DNA from: Pelagovum pacificum
GTDB taxonomy: Bacteria; Pseudomonadota; Alphaproteobacteria; Rhodobacterales; Rhodobacteraceae
Length of the DNA: 64,000 nt
Direction of reading: 5' to 3'
Assembly: GCF_016134045.1 (NCBI RefSeq)
Contig: NZ_CP065915.1
Coordinates: 3,595,001-3,659,000, forward strand
Part shown: in pieces, positions 17,628-27,120 of the stretch
How the letters are laid out: the number at the start of each line of letters is the position of its first letter
Numbering within the stretch: the stretch's first letter is position 1
Program-made: the position numbers and the translations under genes
The notes under the pieces: model-generated
What the model was told of the DNA's origin: nothing
Seen by the model: only the letters and a program-made list of their open reading frames with translations
The model's database searches: none

Positions 17628-19115
17628 TCAGCCTTTCGCGAATTCGGGATAGGCTTCCATGCCCAGCTCGGTGGTGTCGAGACCCGCAAGTTCGGCTTCT
17701 TCGGAGACACGCAGCCCCATGAAGCCCTTGAGGATGAGCCAGACAACCAGGCTGACCACGAAGACGAAGATGCCGATCGACAGGAAGCCGATGATCTGCG
17801 TCACGAAGCTCGTGCCCTCGGTGTAGAAGGGAACGGCGAGCGTGCCCCAGAAGCCGGCGATGAGGTGGACCGGGATGGCGCCGACGACGTCGTCGATCTT
17901 CAGCTTGTCCAGCATCGGCACGGCGAACACCACGATCACACCACCGATGGCACCGATCCACAGCGCCCCGAAGAGCGTCGGGTCGAGCGGGCCTGCGGTG
18001 ATCGACACGAGGCCGGCCAGCGCACCGTTGAGCACCATGGTGAGGTCGACCTTGCGGTACATCACCTGGGTGAGGATCAGCGCTGCCACCGAGCCGGCTG
18101 CCGCCGCCATGTTGGTGTTGGCGAAGATCCGGCCCACGTCGGTGATGTCGCCCACGGTGCCGGCAGCAAGCTGCGACCCACCGTTGAAGCCGAACCAGCC
18201 GAGCCACAGGATGAACGTGCCGAGCGTGGCGAGAGCCAGGTTCGAACCCGGGTAGGGAACGACGCGACCATCGACATAGCGACCCAGACGCGGCCCGAGG
18301 ACGAGCGCACCGGCGAGGGCGGCGAAGCCACCAGCGGCGTGCACCAGCGTCGAACCGGCGAAGTCGGAGAAGCCCATCTCGGACAGCCAGCCACCGCCCC
18401 ACTGCCAGGATGCCTCGATCGGGTAGATGAAGCCGGTCAGCACGACGACGAAGATGAGGAACGGCCACAGCTTGATCCGCTCGGCGAGGGTGCCGGAGAC
18501 GATCGAAGCGGTGGTGGCGCAGAACATCAGCTGGAAGAAGAAGTCCGAAGCGACGGAGGCGTAGTCGAGCGACGCGTTCGCGGCATCGAGACCGACCGGC
18601 TCAAGCGCGGTGATCGCGAAGAACGGGCCGAGGTAGCCTTCCATCATCCATTCGGCCGGGTACATCAGGTTGAAGCCAACCAGCCAGTACATGATCGCCG
18701 CGATGCTGAAGAGCGCGATGTTCTTCGTCAGCTGCGTCGTGACGTTCTTGGACCGGACCAGACCGGCCTCGAGCATGGCAAAGCCGGCAGCCATCCACAT
18801 GACCAGGAAGCCGCCGATCAGGAACAGCAGCGTGGTCATGATGTAGGGGCCGATCTCGTCGAAGGACGGCGCAGCGGCCTCTTCTTCGGCGGGAGCCTCT
18901 TCGGTGGCGACGGCGTCTTCGACGGCCTCGCCAGCTTCTTCCACAGCCTCACCCGTCTCTTCGACGGCTTCTTCGGCAACTTCCTCGGCCGGGGTGTCAC
19001 CCTCGACCGCTTCCTCGGTGGCATCGTCCTGCGCCCAGGCCATGTCGGGGGCCACTGCGCCGAAGGACAAGAGCGCCACCAGGAACGCCGCAAGCCAGAG
19101 TTTCATGAAATTCAT
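17628..19115 (-). CDS. amtB: AmtB ammonium transporter with long acidic N-terminal extension
   Basis: This 495-residue protein has a signal peptide (residues 1-28), then a stretch of about 50 residues made almost only of Ala, Glu, Val, Thr and Asp (residues 30-80, 23 acidic and no basic residues), then the eleven-helix ammonium channel. Channel signatures include the MWMAAGFAMLEAGLVRSKN region, DFAGSTLVHAAGGFAALAGA, and GFFG/GALWIGAIGG near the C terminus. It conducts ammonium and is gated by GlnK, encoded directly upstream. Start at MNFMKLW is set by a GAGGAG site 8-9 bases upstream. The acidic extension is unusual and outside the membrane. Confidence 0.95.
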   Translation of the reverse strand: MNFMKLWLAAFLVALLSFGAVAPDMAWAQDDATEEAVEGDTPAEEVAEEAVEETGEAVEEAGEAVEDAVATEEAPAEEEAAAPSFDEIGPYIMTTLLFLIGGFLVMWMAAGFAMLEAGLVRSKNVTTQLTKNIALFSIAAIMYWLVGFNLMYPAEWMMEGYLGPFFAITALEPVGLDAANASLDYASVASDFFFQLMFCATTASIVSGTLAERIKLWPFLIFVVVLTGFIYPIEASWQWGGGWLSEMGFSDFAGSTLVHAAGGFAALAGALVLGPRLGRYVDGRVVPYPGSNLALATLGTFILWLGWFGFNGGSQLAAGTVGDITDVGRIFANTNMAAAAGSVAALILTQVMYRKVDLTMVLNGALAGLVSITAGPLDPTLFGALWIGAIGGVIVVFAVPMLDKLKIDDVVGAIPVHLIAGFWGTLAVPFYTEGTSFVTQIIGFLSIGIFVFVVSLVVWLILKGFMGLRVSEEAELAGLDTTELGMEAYPEFAKG

Positions 19116-19141
19116 CGTCCTGTCTCCTCTACCCCGGCCGA

Positions 19142-19480
19142 TCACAGTGCTTCTGCGTTGGTTTCGCCGGTCCGCACCCGCAGGGCGCTTTCGACCTCGA
19201 GCACGAAGATCTTGCCGTCCCCGATCTTGTCGGTTTTCGCTGTCGTCGCGATGGTCGACACGACCTGGTCCGCCATGTTGGCTGGCACGACGATCTCCAG
19301 CTTCACCTTCGGTACGAAATTCACGGCATATTCAGCGCCGCGGTAAATCTCGGTGTGTCCGGACTGAGATCCGAACCCCTTGATTTCGGTCACCATCATG
19401 CCGCGGACACCGATGGCGGTGAGCGCCTCGCGCACCTCCTCCAGCTTGAACGGCTTGATCGTTGCAATGATAAGTTTCAC
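19142..19480 (-). CDS. glnK: GlnK, PII signal transduction protein
   Basis: This 112-residue protein has exactly the family length when started at GTG, giving (V/M)KLIIATIKPFKLEEVREAL, with a GGGGAAG site upstream; the longer frame adds 11 residues without similarity. The uridylylation loop is intact: GHTEIYRGAEY with the target tyrosine near residue 51. The C-terminal signature (KTDKIGDGKIFVLEVESALRVRTGE) binds ATP/2-oxoglutarate. It signals nitrogen and 2-oxoglutarate status and blocks the AmtB channel encoded 26 bases downstream. A sigma-54-like promoter lies just upstream. Confidence 0.97.
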   Translation of the reverse strand: MKLIIATIKPFKLEEVREALTAIGVRGMMVTEIKGFGSQSGHTEIYRGAEYAVNFVPKVKLEIVVPANMADQVVSTIATTAKTDKIGDGKIFVLEVESALRVRTGETNAEAL

Positions 19481-19513
19481 GGTCTTCCCCTTGCGAGTGG
19501 TCCCACGCGGCAA

Positions 19514-19529
19514 AGCTCAGCCCCTGCCA
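19514..19529 (-). promoter_or_regulatory. sigma-54-type promoter candidate of glnK-amtB
   Basis: On the minus strand TGGCAGGGGCTGAGCT keeps the invariant GG and GC at the required spacing of ten bases (consensus TGGCAC-N5-TTGCA). A transcript would begin near 19503, about 23 bases before the glnK GTG. NtrC/sigma-54 control of glnK-amtB is usual in proteobacteria. The -12 box is imperfect (GAGC for TTGC). Confidence 0.5.
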
Positions 19530-19757
19530 CACGGTGGTCAAAAGGCCCGGAAGGTTACCGGGCGACAAGGAATTGACGGGGATGAGGGGGGACGGCTGGG
19601 CAGACTCTCGACCGCTTGCGTTAAATATTGTGCGCGATGATTAATCAATGAGCACATCAAAAAGACGCTTGCCCGCCCTATCCCGGCTCTACATTGGCGT
19701 CTCGCTTCGCTATGCTGCACCGCAAAGAAGAGCAGACAACAGACAACGAGCGGCAGC

Positions 19758-21962
19758 ATGAGCGGAAACGGCGGAAAACGCGGACCCCTCGTGGCGGACA
19801 AACGATATGGCGGCGGATCCGGCAAGGGATCGTCCGGGCGCGGGTCGTCCGGAAAGCGGTCGTCCTCCACGCGCAAACCCAAACGAACCCAGAGCCGCCG
19901 CACGAAATCGCGTCGCCCTCGCGGTCCGCTCGGCTGGATCGCGGCGATCGTCAGCTTCGTCTTCGGCTGGTTCTTCCGGCTGATCTGGCGCCTGACGTGG
20001 CGCCTCGGCCTCGCGGTCTGCCTTCTGATCGCGCTCGGCGTCGGCTATTATGCCAGCACCCTCCCCCAGATCACCGAGCTGGTCGATGCCCGCACCCGGG
20101 GCTCCGTCACCATGCTCGACCGCGATGGAGAGACCTTCGCGTGGCGCGGCGATCAGTTCGGCGGGATGATCCGGGCCGAGGACGTGTCGCCCCACCTGCA
20201 TGACGCGGTCGTCGCGACCGAGGACCGCCGCTTCTATCGCCACATCGGCGTTGACCCGCGCGGCGTCGCCTCCGCCATCCGCATCAACCTCTCCGAGGGA
20301 CGCGGCCCGCTGTCGGGCAACGGCGGCTCGACCATCACCCAGCAGACGGCGAAGCTGCTCTGCCTCGGTCGGCCTTACGACCCCGACGTCTGGGAGAACG
20401 AAACCGAGTACGAGGCCGACTGCCGCCGGACCACGCTCTGGCGCAAGGTGCAGGAAGCCGTCTACGCGATGGCGATGGAGGTTCGCTACTCCAAGGAAGA
20501 CATCCTCACCATCTACCTGAACCGTGCCTATCTGGGCGCCGGCTCACGCGGGTTCGAGGCGGCCGCGCAGCGCTACTTCGGCCGCTCTGCCGCACAGGTG
20601 ACGCCCGCCGAGTCCGCGATGCTCGCCGGTCTGCTCAAGGCGCCGTCGACATACGCGCCGACGTCGAGCCTCGACCGTGCGCAGAACCGCGCCAACATCG
20701 TGATCGGCCTGATGGAGGATCAGGGCTACCTGACCGCCGCACAGGCGTCGGACGCGCGCAACAATCCCGCGCGGCTGTCGCAAGCCGCCGAGGCGCGCGC
20801 CGGTGGCTATTTCGCCGACTGGGTGATGGAGAGCGGGCCCGAGTTCTACACCCGCAACACGACCGAAGACGTCATCATCCGCACCACCTTCGATCCGCGC
20901 CTGCAGCGCGCGGCGGAAGAAGGGCTGCTCCACATCTTCGACACGAAGGTCCGCGAAGGGTCCGTCGCCGAGGCCGCCGTGGTGGTCATGTCCGCCGACG
21001 GCGCGGTCCGCGCGATGGTCGGCGGCCGGGACGTGCGCGCGTCGGCCGCCTTCAACCGCGCGACGCAGGCGCTGCGGCAGACCGGCTCGTCGTTCAAGCC
21101 CTTCATCTATGCCGCCGCGCTCGATATGGACATGTCGCCGCTCGATCTGGTCGAGGATGCGCCTTTCTGCATGAACGTCCCCGGCTCGGGCGAGTGGTGC
21201 CCGTCGAACTACACCAACAGCTTCCGGGGACCGGTCACGCTGACCGAGGCACTGACTCATTCGCTGAACATCCCTGCCGTGAAGGTCTCTGAGGCGGTCG
21301 GCCGCGACAACGTCCGAACCGTGGCCGAAGGCTTCGGCATCGAAAGCGACATCGCCGACGGCCCCGCCATGGCGCTCGGCGCGTCCGAAAGCACGCTGAT
21401 CGAGATGACCGGCGCATACGCCGGCATCCTGAACGGCGGCTCCGCCGTGCTGCCCTATGGCCTGACCGACCTGCGCGTGCAGGGCGAGAACACCTCGATC
21501 ATGGAAACCACCGGCGGTATCCGCGAACGGGTGATCCGCCGCGAAAGCGCGCAGCAGCTGGTCTGGATGATGTCCAAGGTGGTCGAAGACGGCACCGGCG
21601 CGCGGGCCCAGATCCCCGGCTGGCAGATCGCCGGCAAGACCGGCACGACCCAGGCCAACCGCGATGCGTGGTTCATCGGCTTCACTGCGGATTACGTCGT
21701 CGGCGTCTGGATGGGCAACGATGACAACTCGCCGCTGAACAACGTCTCCGGCGGCGGCCTTCCCACCGACATCTGGCACGAGGTCATGGTGCGGATCACC
21801 GAGGGCATGACGCCGAACGCCCTGCCGATGACTCCGCCGACCCAGCCCGGCAACAGCGGCCTGTTCCAGGCCGACAGCCGCAACGCGACTGTGGGGCAGG
21901 ACGAGGCCGAGCAGGTGCTGCAGGACGTGCTGACCGACATCCTGAACAACCGTTCGAACTGA
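19758..21962 (+). CDS. penicillin-binding protein 1A-type bifunctional transglycosylase/transpeptidase
   Basis: This 734-residue class A PBP has a basic cytoplasmic tail rich in Ser/Gly/Lys/Arg (residues 1-58), one membrane helix (about 60-105), a glycosyltransferase-51 domain (about 130-310) with EDRRFYRHIGVDPRG and GGSTITQQTAKLL, and a transpeptidase domain (about 390-680) with SSFK (catalytic Ser in TGSSFKPF), SLN in HSLNIPAVK and KTGTTQ. It polymerises and crosslinks peptidoglycan. It is transcribed away from glnK and ends convergent to mlaC, with a GC hairpin (22011-22033) between them. The ribosome site is weak, so a slightly different start is possible. Confidence 0.93.
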   Translation: MSGNGGKRGPLVADKRYGGGSGKGSSGRGSSGKRSSSTRKPKRTQSRRTKSRRPRGPLGWIAAIVSFVFGWFFRLIWRLTWRLGLAVCLLIALGVGYYASTLPQITELVDARTRGSVTMLDRDGETFAWRGDQFGGMIRAEDVSPHLHDAVVATEDRRFYRHIGVDPRGVASAIRINLSEGRGPLSGNGGSTITQQTAKLLCLGRPYDPDVWENETEYEADCRRTTLWRKVQEAVYAMAMEVRYSKEDILTIYLNRAYLGAGSRGFEAAAQRYFGRSAAQVTPAESAMLAGLLKAPSTYAPTSSLDRAQNRANIVIGLMEDQGYLTAAQASDARNNPARLSQAAEARAGGYFADWVMESGPEFYTRNTTEDVIIRTTFDPRLQRAAEEGLLHIFDTKVREGSVAEAAVVVMSADGAVRAMVGGRDVRASAAFNRATQALRQTGSSFKPFIYAAALDMDMSPLDLVEDAPFCMNVPGSGEWCPSNYTNSFRGPVTLTEALTHSLNIPAVKVSEAVGRDNVRTVAEGFGIESDIADGPAMALGASESTLIEMTGAYAGILNGGSAVLPYGLTDLRVQGENTSIMETTGGIRERVIRRESAQQLVWMMSKVVEDGTGARAQIPGWQIAGKTGTTQANRDAWFIGFTADYVVGVWMGNDDNSPLNNVSGGGLPTDIWHEVMVRITEGMTPNALPMTPPTQPGNSGLFQADSRNATVGQDEAEQVLQDVLTDILNNRSN

Positions 21963-22010
21963 CAGAGACTGACGGGACGGGGGGTGGGGCGACGTCGCGC
22001 CCCGAAGGGG

Positions 22011-22033
22011 CCGGCGAGCGTCACTCGCCGGCG
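22011..22033. terminator. hairpin between convergent genes
   Basis: A 9-bp GC stem (GCCGGCGAG/CTCGCCGGC) with a 5-base loop separates the convergent PBP and mlaC genes. No T-run follows, so it is a weak terminator or an mRNA end stabiliser. Confidence 0.45.
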
Positions 22034-22041
22034 CGTGGGGA

Positions 22042-22641
22042 TCAGCCGCTGATAGCGGCGATCATGGCATCGACGTTGCCGCCGTTGCGGTCGAGCAGTG
22101 CGGCGATCTCCGTCCGCTCGGACAGCAGCATGTTCACGCCCTCGACGACGAGGTTGAACATCTTCGCCTGCCCCGACCCGTCGGAGATGTGGAAGTCCAC
22201 GCGGAACGGGCTTTCGCCCCGCAGGTAGGCGGTCGTCGTGACCGAGACGTAGTTGTTCACCGCTTGCGCGCTTTCCACCCGGATCTCGCTGCCGATGAAT
22301 TCCCGGAAGCGCGAGCCGTACTTCTGCGCGACATAGGAGGTGTAGGCCTGCGTGAACCTCTGCCGCTGCTGCGGCGTGGCCGAGCGCCCGGCGTTGCCGA
22401 GCACGTATTGCGCGATGGTCGGCGTATCGCCGTACCGCACGAAGAGATTGGCGAAGTCACCGATCATCGCGCCCTCGGACTTGCCGGAGGCGATGACGGC
22501 GTTGATGTCGGCGACCAGCGCGTTGACCAGTTGCGTCGCCTGGTCTGTTGTGACGGCGGCGGCACGCAGCGGCACCAGCGACAGCGCGGCACCGGCGCCC
22601 GCACCGAGCATCAGCGCGCGGCGGGAGAGCGTGGGGGTCAT
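22042..22641 (-). CDS. mlaC: MlaC/Ttg2D-family periplasmic phospholipid-binding protein
   Basis: This 199-residue exported protein has an N-terminal signal with twin-arginine-like SRRALMLGAG and a cleavage near AAA-VT (about residue 29). The MlaC fold is recognisable from the QATQLVNALVADINAVI helix, the FVRYGDTPTIAQYVLG box, RFTQAYTSYVAQKYGSRF and the terminal ERTEIAALLDRNGG. It shuttles phospholipid between the outer-membrane MlaA complex and the inner-membrane transporter. The start overlaps the mlaA stop by four bases (ATGA). The MlaFEDB transporter genes are not in the window. Confidence 0.93.
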   Translation of the reverse strand: MTPTLSRRALMLGAGAGAALSLVPLRAAAVTTDQATQLVNALVADINAVIASGKSEGAMIGDFANLFVRYGDTPTIAQYVLGNAGRSATPQQRQRFTQAYTSYVAQKYGSRFREFIGSEIRVESAQAVNNYVSVTTTAYLRGESPFRVDFHISDGSGQAKMFNLVVEGVNMLLSERTEIAALLDRNGGNVDAMIAAISG

Positions 22642-23405
22642 TGTTGAAGCTCCTCGTATGGGTCGATCCCGTATGGGTCGATCGCGTAGGGGTCGATGCC
22701 GCCGTCGTCCGCGGTCTCTCCGACCTCGTACCGACGGTTCTGCAAGTAGGCGAGACGGGACTGGGCATAGCTGTCGGCGCTGTCCTGCAGCACCGAATCG
22801 ATCGTGGAACTGTAGATGCCGCGCTCGACGATGATCTCGCCGACCTGTGCCTCTGTGCCCCATGTCAGCTGAACCGGTTCGCTGACGTGGTCGAGCGGGT
22901 CGAGGAACATGTCCACGACCTCCCCCACCGCGTCCCGCTCGGTCGAGGGACCGATCAGCGGCAGTTCCAGGTACGCGCCTTCCGGCACACCCCAGACCGC
23001 GAGCGTATGGCCGAAGTCCGTCTTCTTCTCGTAGAGACCCATGTCCCCCGCGAAATCGGCCAGTCCGAAGACGCCGATCGTGGAGTTGATGATGAAGCGC
23101 ATCGAATTGCGCGCCATGCCCTCGACATCGCCTTGCAGGGCGCCGTTCACCACCATTCCCGGCAGCGACAGGTTGTCGGAGAAGTTGACGGCCCAGTCAT
23201 AGTTGCCGTGGGGTGCCGCGGTCACGACCCGGCTGGCCGGGCGCAGCAGCGTCCGGTCGAGGCCCTTGTTGACGGCATGGACCTGTCGGTTGAACCCCTC
23301 GTAGGGATCGTTGAACTCGGCGCCCGGCTGCGGCTGACTACAGGCCGCGACAAGCGCCAGCGAGGCGAAGAGTGTGGCTCCGCGCCCGTATTTAATTGAA
23401 TTCAC
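22638..23405 (-). CDS. mlaA: MlaA/VacJ outer-membrane lipoprotein
   Basis: This protein of about 255 residues begins with a lipoprotein signal (lipobox LVAAC, then SQPQPG), followed by the VacJ domain with DPYEGFNRQVHAVNKGLD, the NFSDNLSLPG box, LADFAGDMGL and the YLELPLIGPSTERDAVG segment. It removes mislocalised phospholipid from the outer leaflet. The C terminus ends in a threefold IDPY repeat coded by a 15-bp tandem repeat. Both possible starts are GTG (23405, or 23441 adding 12 residues); I prefer 23405 because it gives a normal signal peptide, but neither has a clear ribosome site. Confidence 0.9.
   Translation of the reverse strand: MNSIKYGRGATLFASLALVAACSQPQPGAEFNDPYEGFNRQVHAVNKGLDRTLLRPASRVVTAAPHGNYDWAVNFSDNLSLPGMVVNGALQGDVEGMARNSMRFIINSTIGVFGLADFAGDMGLYEKKTDFGHTLAVWGVPEGAYLELPLIGPSTERDAVGEVVDMFLDPLDHVSEPVQLTWGTEAQVGEIIVERGIYSSTIDSVLQDSADSYAQSRLAYLQNRRYEVGETADDGGIDPYAIDPYGIDPYEELQQ
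22655..22699. repeat. 15-bp tandem repeat, three units, inside mlaA
   Basis: Three near-identical 15-base units encode (A/G)IDPY three times at the C-terminal end of MlaA. The number of units could vary by slippage without breaking the frame. Confidence 0.85.
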
Positions 23406-23572
23406 GTAAAAACCAGTCCGGAATCGAAGTTCTGTTTCCACTTAGATAAGCATCCCGTGCCAGAATGAAACCTGTCGGAAGGCCGCAGAGTGTGGCTTAA
23501 CGAAACAGGAAATATGGGGCATTATGTCAAGCCGGTCGGATATTTCCACCGGGATGCGGCGACGGAGCGCTT

Positions 23573-25309
23573 ATGGCGAAGGGGATCAAGGGCAACGGGC
23601 AGGAGGAACTCGCTGCTGCCAGACGGGAAAGCCGCGGCCTCTACTGGTTCGTGGCGATCTTCAGCTTGTTCGTGAACCTGCTGATGCTGACCGGCCCGCT
23701 CTACATGCTCAACGTCTATGACCGGGTGCTCGGCTCCCGCTCGCTCGAGACCCTGATCGCACTGACGGCGCTGGTCGCGTTTCTCTATTTCCTGATGGGC
23801 ATCCTCGACTATGCCCGTGGCCGGATCATGGGCCGCGTCGGCGCGCGCTTCCAGTCGCGGATGGACGAACGCGTGTTCAGCGCCGTGCTCACCGCGACCT
23901 CGACCGGCCGCGCGACGGAGCAGGCGGCCAGCGGCCTGCGCGACCTCGAAGCAGTGCAGCGGCTGATGACCTCGCCCGTTCTGATGGCGGCCTTCGACCT
24001 GCCGTGGGCGCCGCTGTTCTTCTTCGGGATCTTCCTGTTCCACCCGTGGCTCGGCATCCTTGCGCTGTCGGGCGCGGGGATCCTGATCCTTGTCGCCGTC
24101 GCCAACCAACTCGGCAGCCGCAAACCGCTGTCGAACGCCAATGGCGCGACCATGCAGGCGGAATCGCTCGGAAGCCGCATCCGCTCCGAATCGGAAATGG
24201 TGCAATCGCTCGGCATGCGCGGCGCATCGTTCACGCGCTGGAAAATCGCCCGTGACCGCTCGCTCGGCGCAACGGTCGGGGCGGCGGACGTGACCGGCAC
24301 CTATGGCGCGATCACCAAGTCTTTCCGCCTGTTCCTACAGTCGGCGATGCTTGGCCTCGGCGCCTACCTCGTCCTGCAGAACGAGCTGACGGCGGGCGCG
24401 ATGATCGCCGGCTCCATCCTGCTGGGCCGGGCGCTCGCGCCGATCGAACTCGGTGTGAACCAGTGGAGCCTCGTCCAGCGTGCGCGAGAGGGATGGGGCA
24501 ACCTCGAAGTGCTGCTGACCGAGATCCCGCCGGAATCGACGCCGATGCCCCTGCCCGCGCCCCGCGCGGTGCTCGAAGCGCGCGAGCTGACGATCATCCC
24601 GCCGGGCGAACAGGCCGCGTCGCTGCGCATGGTGTCCTTCCGGCTCGAACCGGGACAGGCGCTCGGCGTGATCGGCGCGTCCGGTGCGGGCAAGTCGACG
24701 CTCGCCCGCGCGCTGACGGGCCTCTGGCGCCCCGCCGGCGGCAAGATCCGGATCGACGGCGCGGCGCTGGACCAGTTCGCGCCCGATGTCCTCGGCCAGC
24801 ATATCGGCTACCTGCCCCAGCGTGTTCAGCTGTTCGAAGGCACGATCGCAGAGAATATCGCCCGCATGGCGCTGCAACCGGACGAAGCCGGGGTAGTCAA
24901 AGCTGCGAAACGCGCCGCGGCGCACGACATGATCCTCAAGCTACCGAACGGCTACGACACCCGCATCGACATGAACGGCGGTCGCCTGTCCGGCGGCCAG
25001 ATCCAGCGGATCGGTCTCGCCCGCGCGATGTATGGCGACCCGGTCGTGCTGGTGCTGGATGAACCGAACTCCAACCTCGACAACGAAGGCTCGCAGGCGC
25101 TGAACGAGGCGATCCGCACCTTCAAGCGCGAAGAGAAGTGCGTGCTCATCATGGCGCACCGTCCCGCCGCGATCCAGGAATGCGACTTGCTCCTGATGCT
25201 CGAGGGCGGCGCCCGGCGTGCCTTCGGTCCGAAGGACGAGGTGCTGCGCGAAATGGTGAAGAACCACGAAGTGATCCAGAAGGGCAGCCGCCCGGCGAGC
25301 GTATCATGA
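23573..25309 (+). CDS. type I secretion ABC transporter (PrtD-like permease/ATPase)
   Basis: This 578-residue exporter half-transporter has an N-terminal six-helix membrane domain (about residues 25-300, beginning [33 protein letters not shown], typical of PrtD/AprD) and a C-terminal nucleotide-binding domain. The domain has Walker [10 protein letters not shown] (near 365), the ABC signature LSGGQIQR (near 470) and Walker [13 protein letters not shown]. There is no N-terminal peptidase domain, fitting the PrtD group that exports unprocessed RTX-type proteins. It overlaps the adaptor gene by four bases (ATGA). No substrate gene and no tolC lie in the window. Confidence 0.94.
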   Translation: MAKGIKGNGQEELAAARRESRGLYWFVAIFSLFVNLLMLTGPLYMLNVYDRVLGSRSLETLIALTALVAFLYFLMGILDYARGRIMGRVGARFQSRMDERVFSAVLTATSTGRATEQAASGLRDLEAVQRLMTSPVLMAAFDLPWAPLFFFGIFLFHPWLGILALSGAGILILVAVANQLGSRKPLSNANGATMQAESLGSRIRSESEMVQSLGMRGASFTRWKIARDRSLGATVGAADVTGTYGAITKSFRLFLQSAMLGLGAYLVLQNELTAGAMIAGSILLGRALAPIELGVNQWSLVQRAREGWGNLEVLLTEIPPESTPMPLPAPRAVLEARELTIIPPGEQAASLRMVSFRLEPGQALGVIGASGAGKSTLARALTGLWRPAGGKIRIDGAALDQFAPDVLGQHIGYLPQRVQLFEGTIAENIARMALQPDEAGVVKAAKRAAAHDMILKLPNGYDTRIDMNGGRLSGGQIQRIGLARAMYGDPVVLVLDEPNSNLDNEGSQALNEAIRTFKREEKCVLIMAHRPAAIQECDLLLMLEGGARRAFGPKDEVLREMVKNHEVIQKGSRPASVS

Positions 25310-26607
25310 GCAAGACCGACTCGACCTGGTCCGTCCGCCGTCCCCTGACCCTCGGCCTGTTGGCGCTGCTGCTGCTGGTCGGCGGCTTCGGCACATGGTC
25401 CGTCGCCGCGCGCATCACCGGCGCGATCATCGCGTCGGGCCGGATCGAGGTCGACCAGAACCGCCAGGTGATCCAGCACCCCGACGGCGGCGTGGTGGAG
25501 GAAATCCTCGTCAGCGAAGGCGACCCGGTGGAGGCCGGCGACCTGCTGATCCGCCTCGACGCGGACGAACTGCGCTCCGAACTCCTCGTGACCGAGGACC
25601 AGCTGTTCGAACTGATCGCCCGCCGCGCCCGGCTCGAGGCGGAGCGCGACGGCAGCGATGAGCTGATCTTCGACGATCTCCTGCACGACCAGCCCGACGA
25701 CCGGGTCGCCGACCTGATGAACGGCCAGCAACGCCTGTTCGAAGCCCGCGCCGAAACACTCGACTCGCGGAAGGAACAGCTCTCCAAGCAGGCGGAGCAG
25801 TTCACCGATCAGATCGATGGCATCGCTGCGCAACAGGAGTCGATCGAACGCCAGCTGTCCCTCATCGACGAGGAGCTCGCCAACCAGCAAAGTCTGCTCG
25901 ACCGCGGCCTTGCCGAGGCGTCCCGCGTGCTTGCCCTCGAACGGGAGCAGGCGAACCTGCTCGGCCGTATGGGAGAGCTCACCGCCTCCGCCGCGCAGGC
26001 GCAGGGTCGCATCACCGAAACGGAGATCGAGGCGCTCGGCCTCGAAACCCAGCGCCGGGAAGAGGCGATCACCACCCTGCGCGACCTGCAATACAACGAA
26101 CGCGAACTGGCCGAGCGACGCCGCGCCCTGCAACGCCAGCTTGACCGGCTCGACATTCGCGCGCCGGTGTCCGGCATCGTCTACGGTTTGCAGGTGTTCG
26201 CGCCGCGCTCCGTCATCCGGCCCGCCGACCAGGTGATGTACCTGATCCCGCAGGACCGCCCCCTCGTCATCGCGAGCCAGGTCCTGCCGACCGACATCGA
26301 CCAGATCTATGTCGGCCAGGAGGTCAGCCTGCGATTCCCCGCCTTCGACCAGCGCTTCACGCCGGAGCTTTACGGGCACGTCGTCACGATCTCCGCCGAC
26401 GCCTTCACCGACGAGAATTCCTCCGTCAGCTACTACCGGGCGGAAATCGTGCTGGACGATGCGCAGATCGATCGCCTGCCGGAGGGCGCGACCATCGTTC
26501 CAGGCATGCCGGTCGAGGCGTTCATGCGCACCGCGTCGCGCAGTCCGATGGATTATCTGGTGAAACCCTTCACGGACTATTTCTCGAGGGCCTTTCGCGA
26601 GACCTGA
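25306..26607 (+). CDS. HlyD-family periplasmic adaptor of type I secretion
   Basis: This 433-residue membrane-fusion protein has one N-terminal membrane helix (about 16-40), the first lipoyl half ([43 protein letters not shown], residues about 44-87), a long coiled-coil hairpin (about 90-280), the second lipoyl half ([17 protein letters not shown]) and the beta-barrel and C-terminal region. It bridges the ABC transporter to an outer-membrane TolC-like channel. Start ATG overlaps the transporter stop. Together they are the inner-membrane part of a type I secretion system. Confidence 0.93.
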   Translation: MSKTDSTWSVRRPLTLGLLALLLLVGGFGTWSVAARITGAIIASGRIEVDQNRQVIQHPDGGVVEEILVSEGDPVEAGDLLIRLDADELRSELLVTEDQLFELIARRARLEAERDGSDELIFDDLLHDQPDDRVADLMNGQQRLFEARAETLDSRKEQLSKQAEQFTDQIDGIAAQQESIERQLSLIDEELANQQSLLDRGLAEASRVLALEREQANLLGRMGELTASAAQAQGRITETEIEALGLETQRREEAITTLRDLQYNERELAERRRALQRQLDRLDIRAPVSGIVYGLQVFAPRSVIRPADQVMYLIPQDRPLVIASQVLPTDIDQIYVGQEVSLRFPAFDQRFTPELYGHVVTISADAFTDENSSVSYYRAEIVLDDAQIDRLPEGATIVPGMPVEAFMRTASRSPMDYLVKPFTDYFSRAFRET

Positions 26608-26655
26608 TTGCAGTCTAGCGTCCGCAGCGAAAACGAAGCTGCGGAGAACCTCCCC

Positions 26656-27120
26656 ATGTCCGGAAATATCACGTCCCGTCTTGCCGAGCTCGGCGTCACC
26701 CTGCCCGAGCCGAAAGCGCCGGACTTCACCTATGTGCCGTATGTCATCACCGGCAACCTGATCTTCGTCTCCGGGCAGGTTTCGATCCTCGATGGCACTC
26801 CGATCAAGGGCACGCTCGGCGACGACATGACCGTCGAGCAGGGCGCCGAAGCCGCCAAGGCCTGCGCGATCTCCATGCTCTCGCACGTGAAATCCGCGCT
26901 CGACGGTGACCTGTCGCGGGTCAAGCGCGTGGTGAAGCTGCTCGGCTTCGTCAACTCGACCCCCGACTTCACCGACCAGCCGCAAGTCATCAACGGCGCC
27001 TCCGACTTCCTTGTCGACGTGTTCGGCGACACTGGCCGCCATGCGCGCTCCGCTGTCAGCGCCGGCGCCCTCCCGATGGGCTTCGCGGTCGAGATCGAAG
27101 GCATCTTCGAGTTCGAATGA
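26656..27120 (+). CDS. RidA/YjgF-family protein (154-residue subgroup)
   Basis: The protein matches the longer YjgF subfamily: LAELGVTLPEP, NLIFVSGQ, AAKACAISMLSHVKSALDGDL, GFVNSTPDF, and the terminal GRHARSAVSAGALPMGFAVEIEGIFE, which keeps the arginine needed for imine deaminase activity in RidA. The likely role is clearing reactive enamine/imine intermediates of PLP enzymes, although this subgroup is less studied. GGAG lies about 10 bases before the ATG. It overlaps the next gene by four bases. Confidence 0.88.
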   Translation: MSGNITSRLAELGVTLPEPKAPDFTYVPYVITGNLIFVSGQVSILDGTPIKGTLGDDMTVEQGAEAAKACAISMLSHVKSALDGDLSRVKRVVKLLGFVNSTPDFTDQPQVINGASDFLVDVFGDTGRHARSAVSAGALPMGFAVEIEGIFEFE

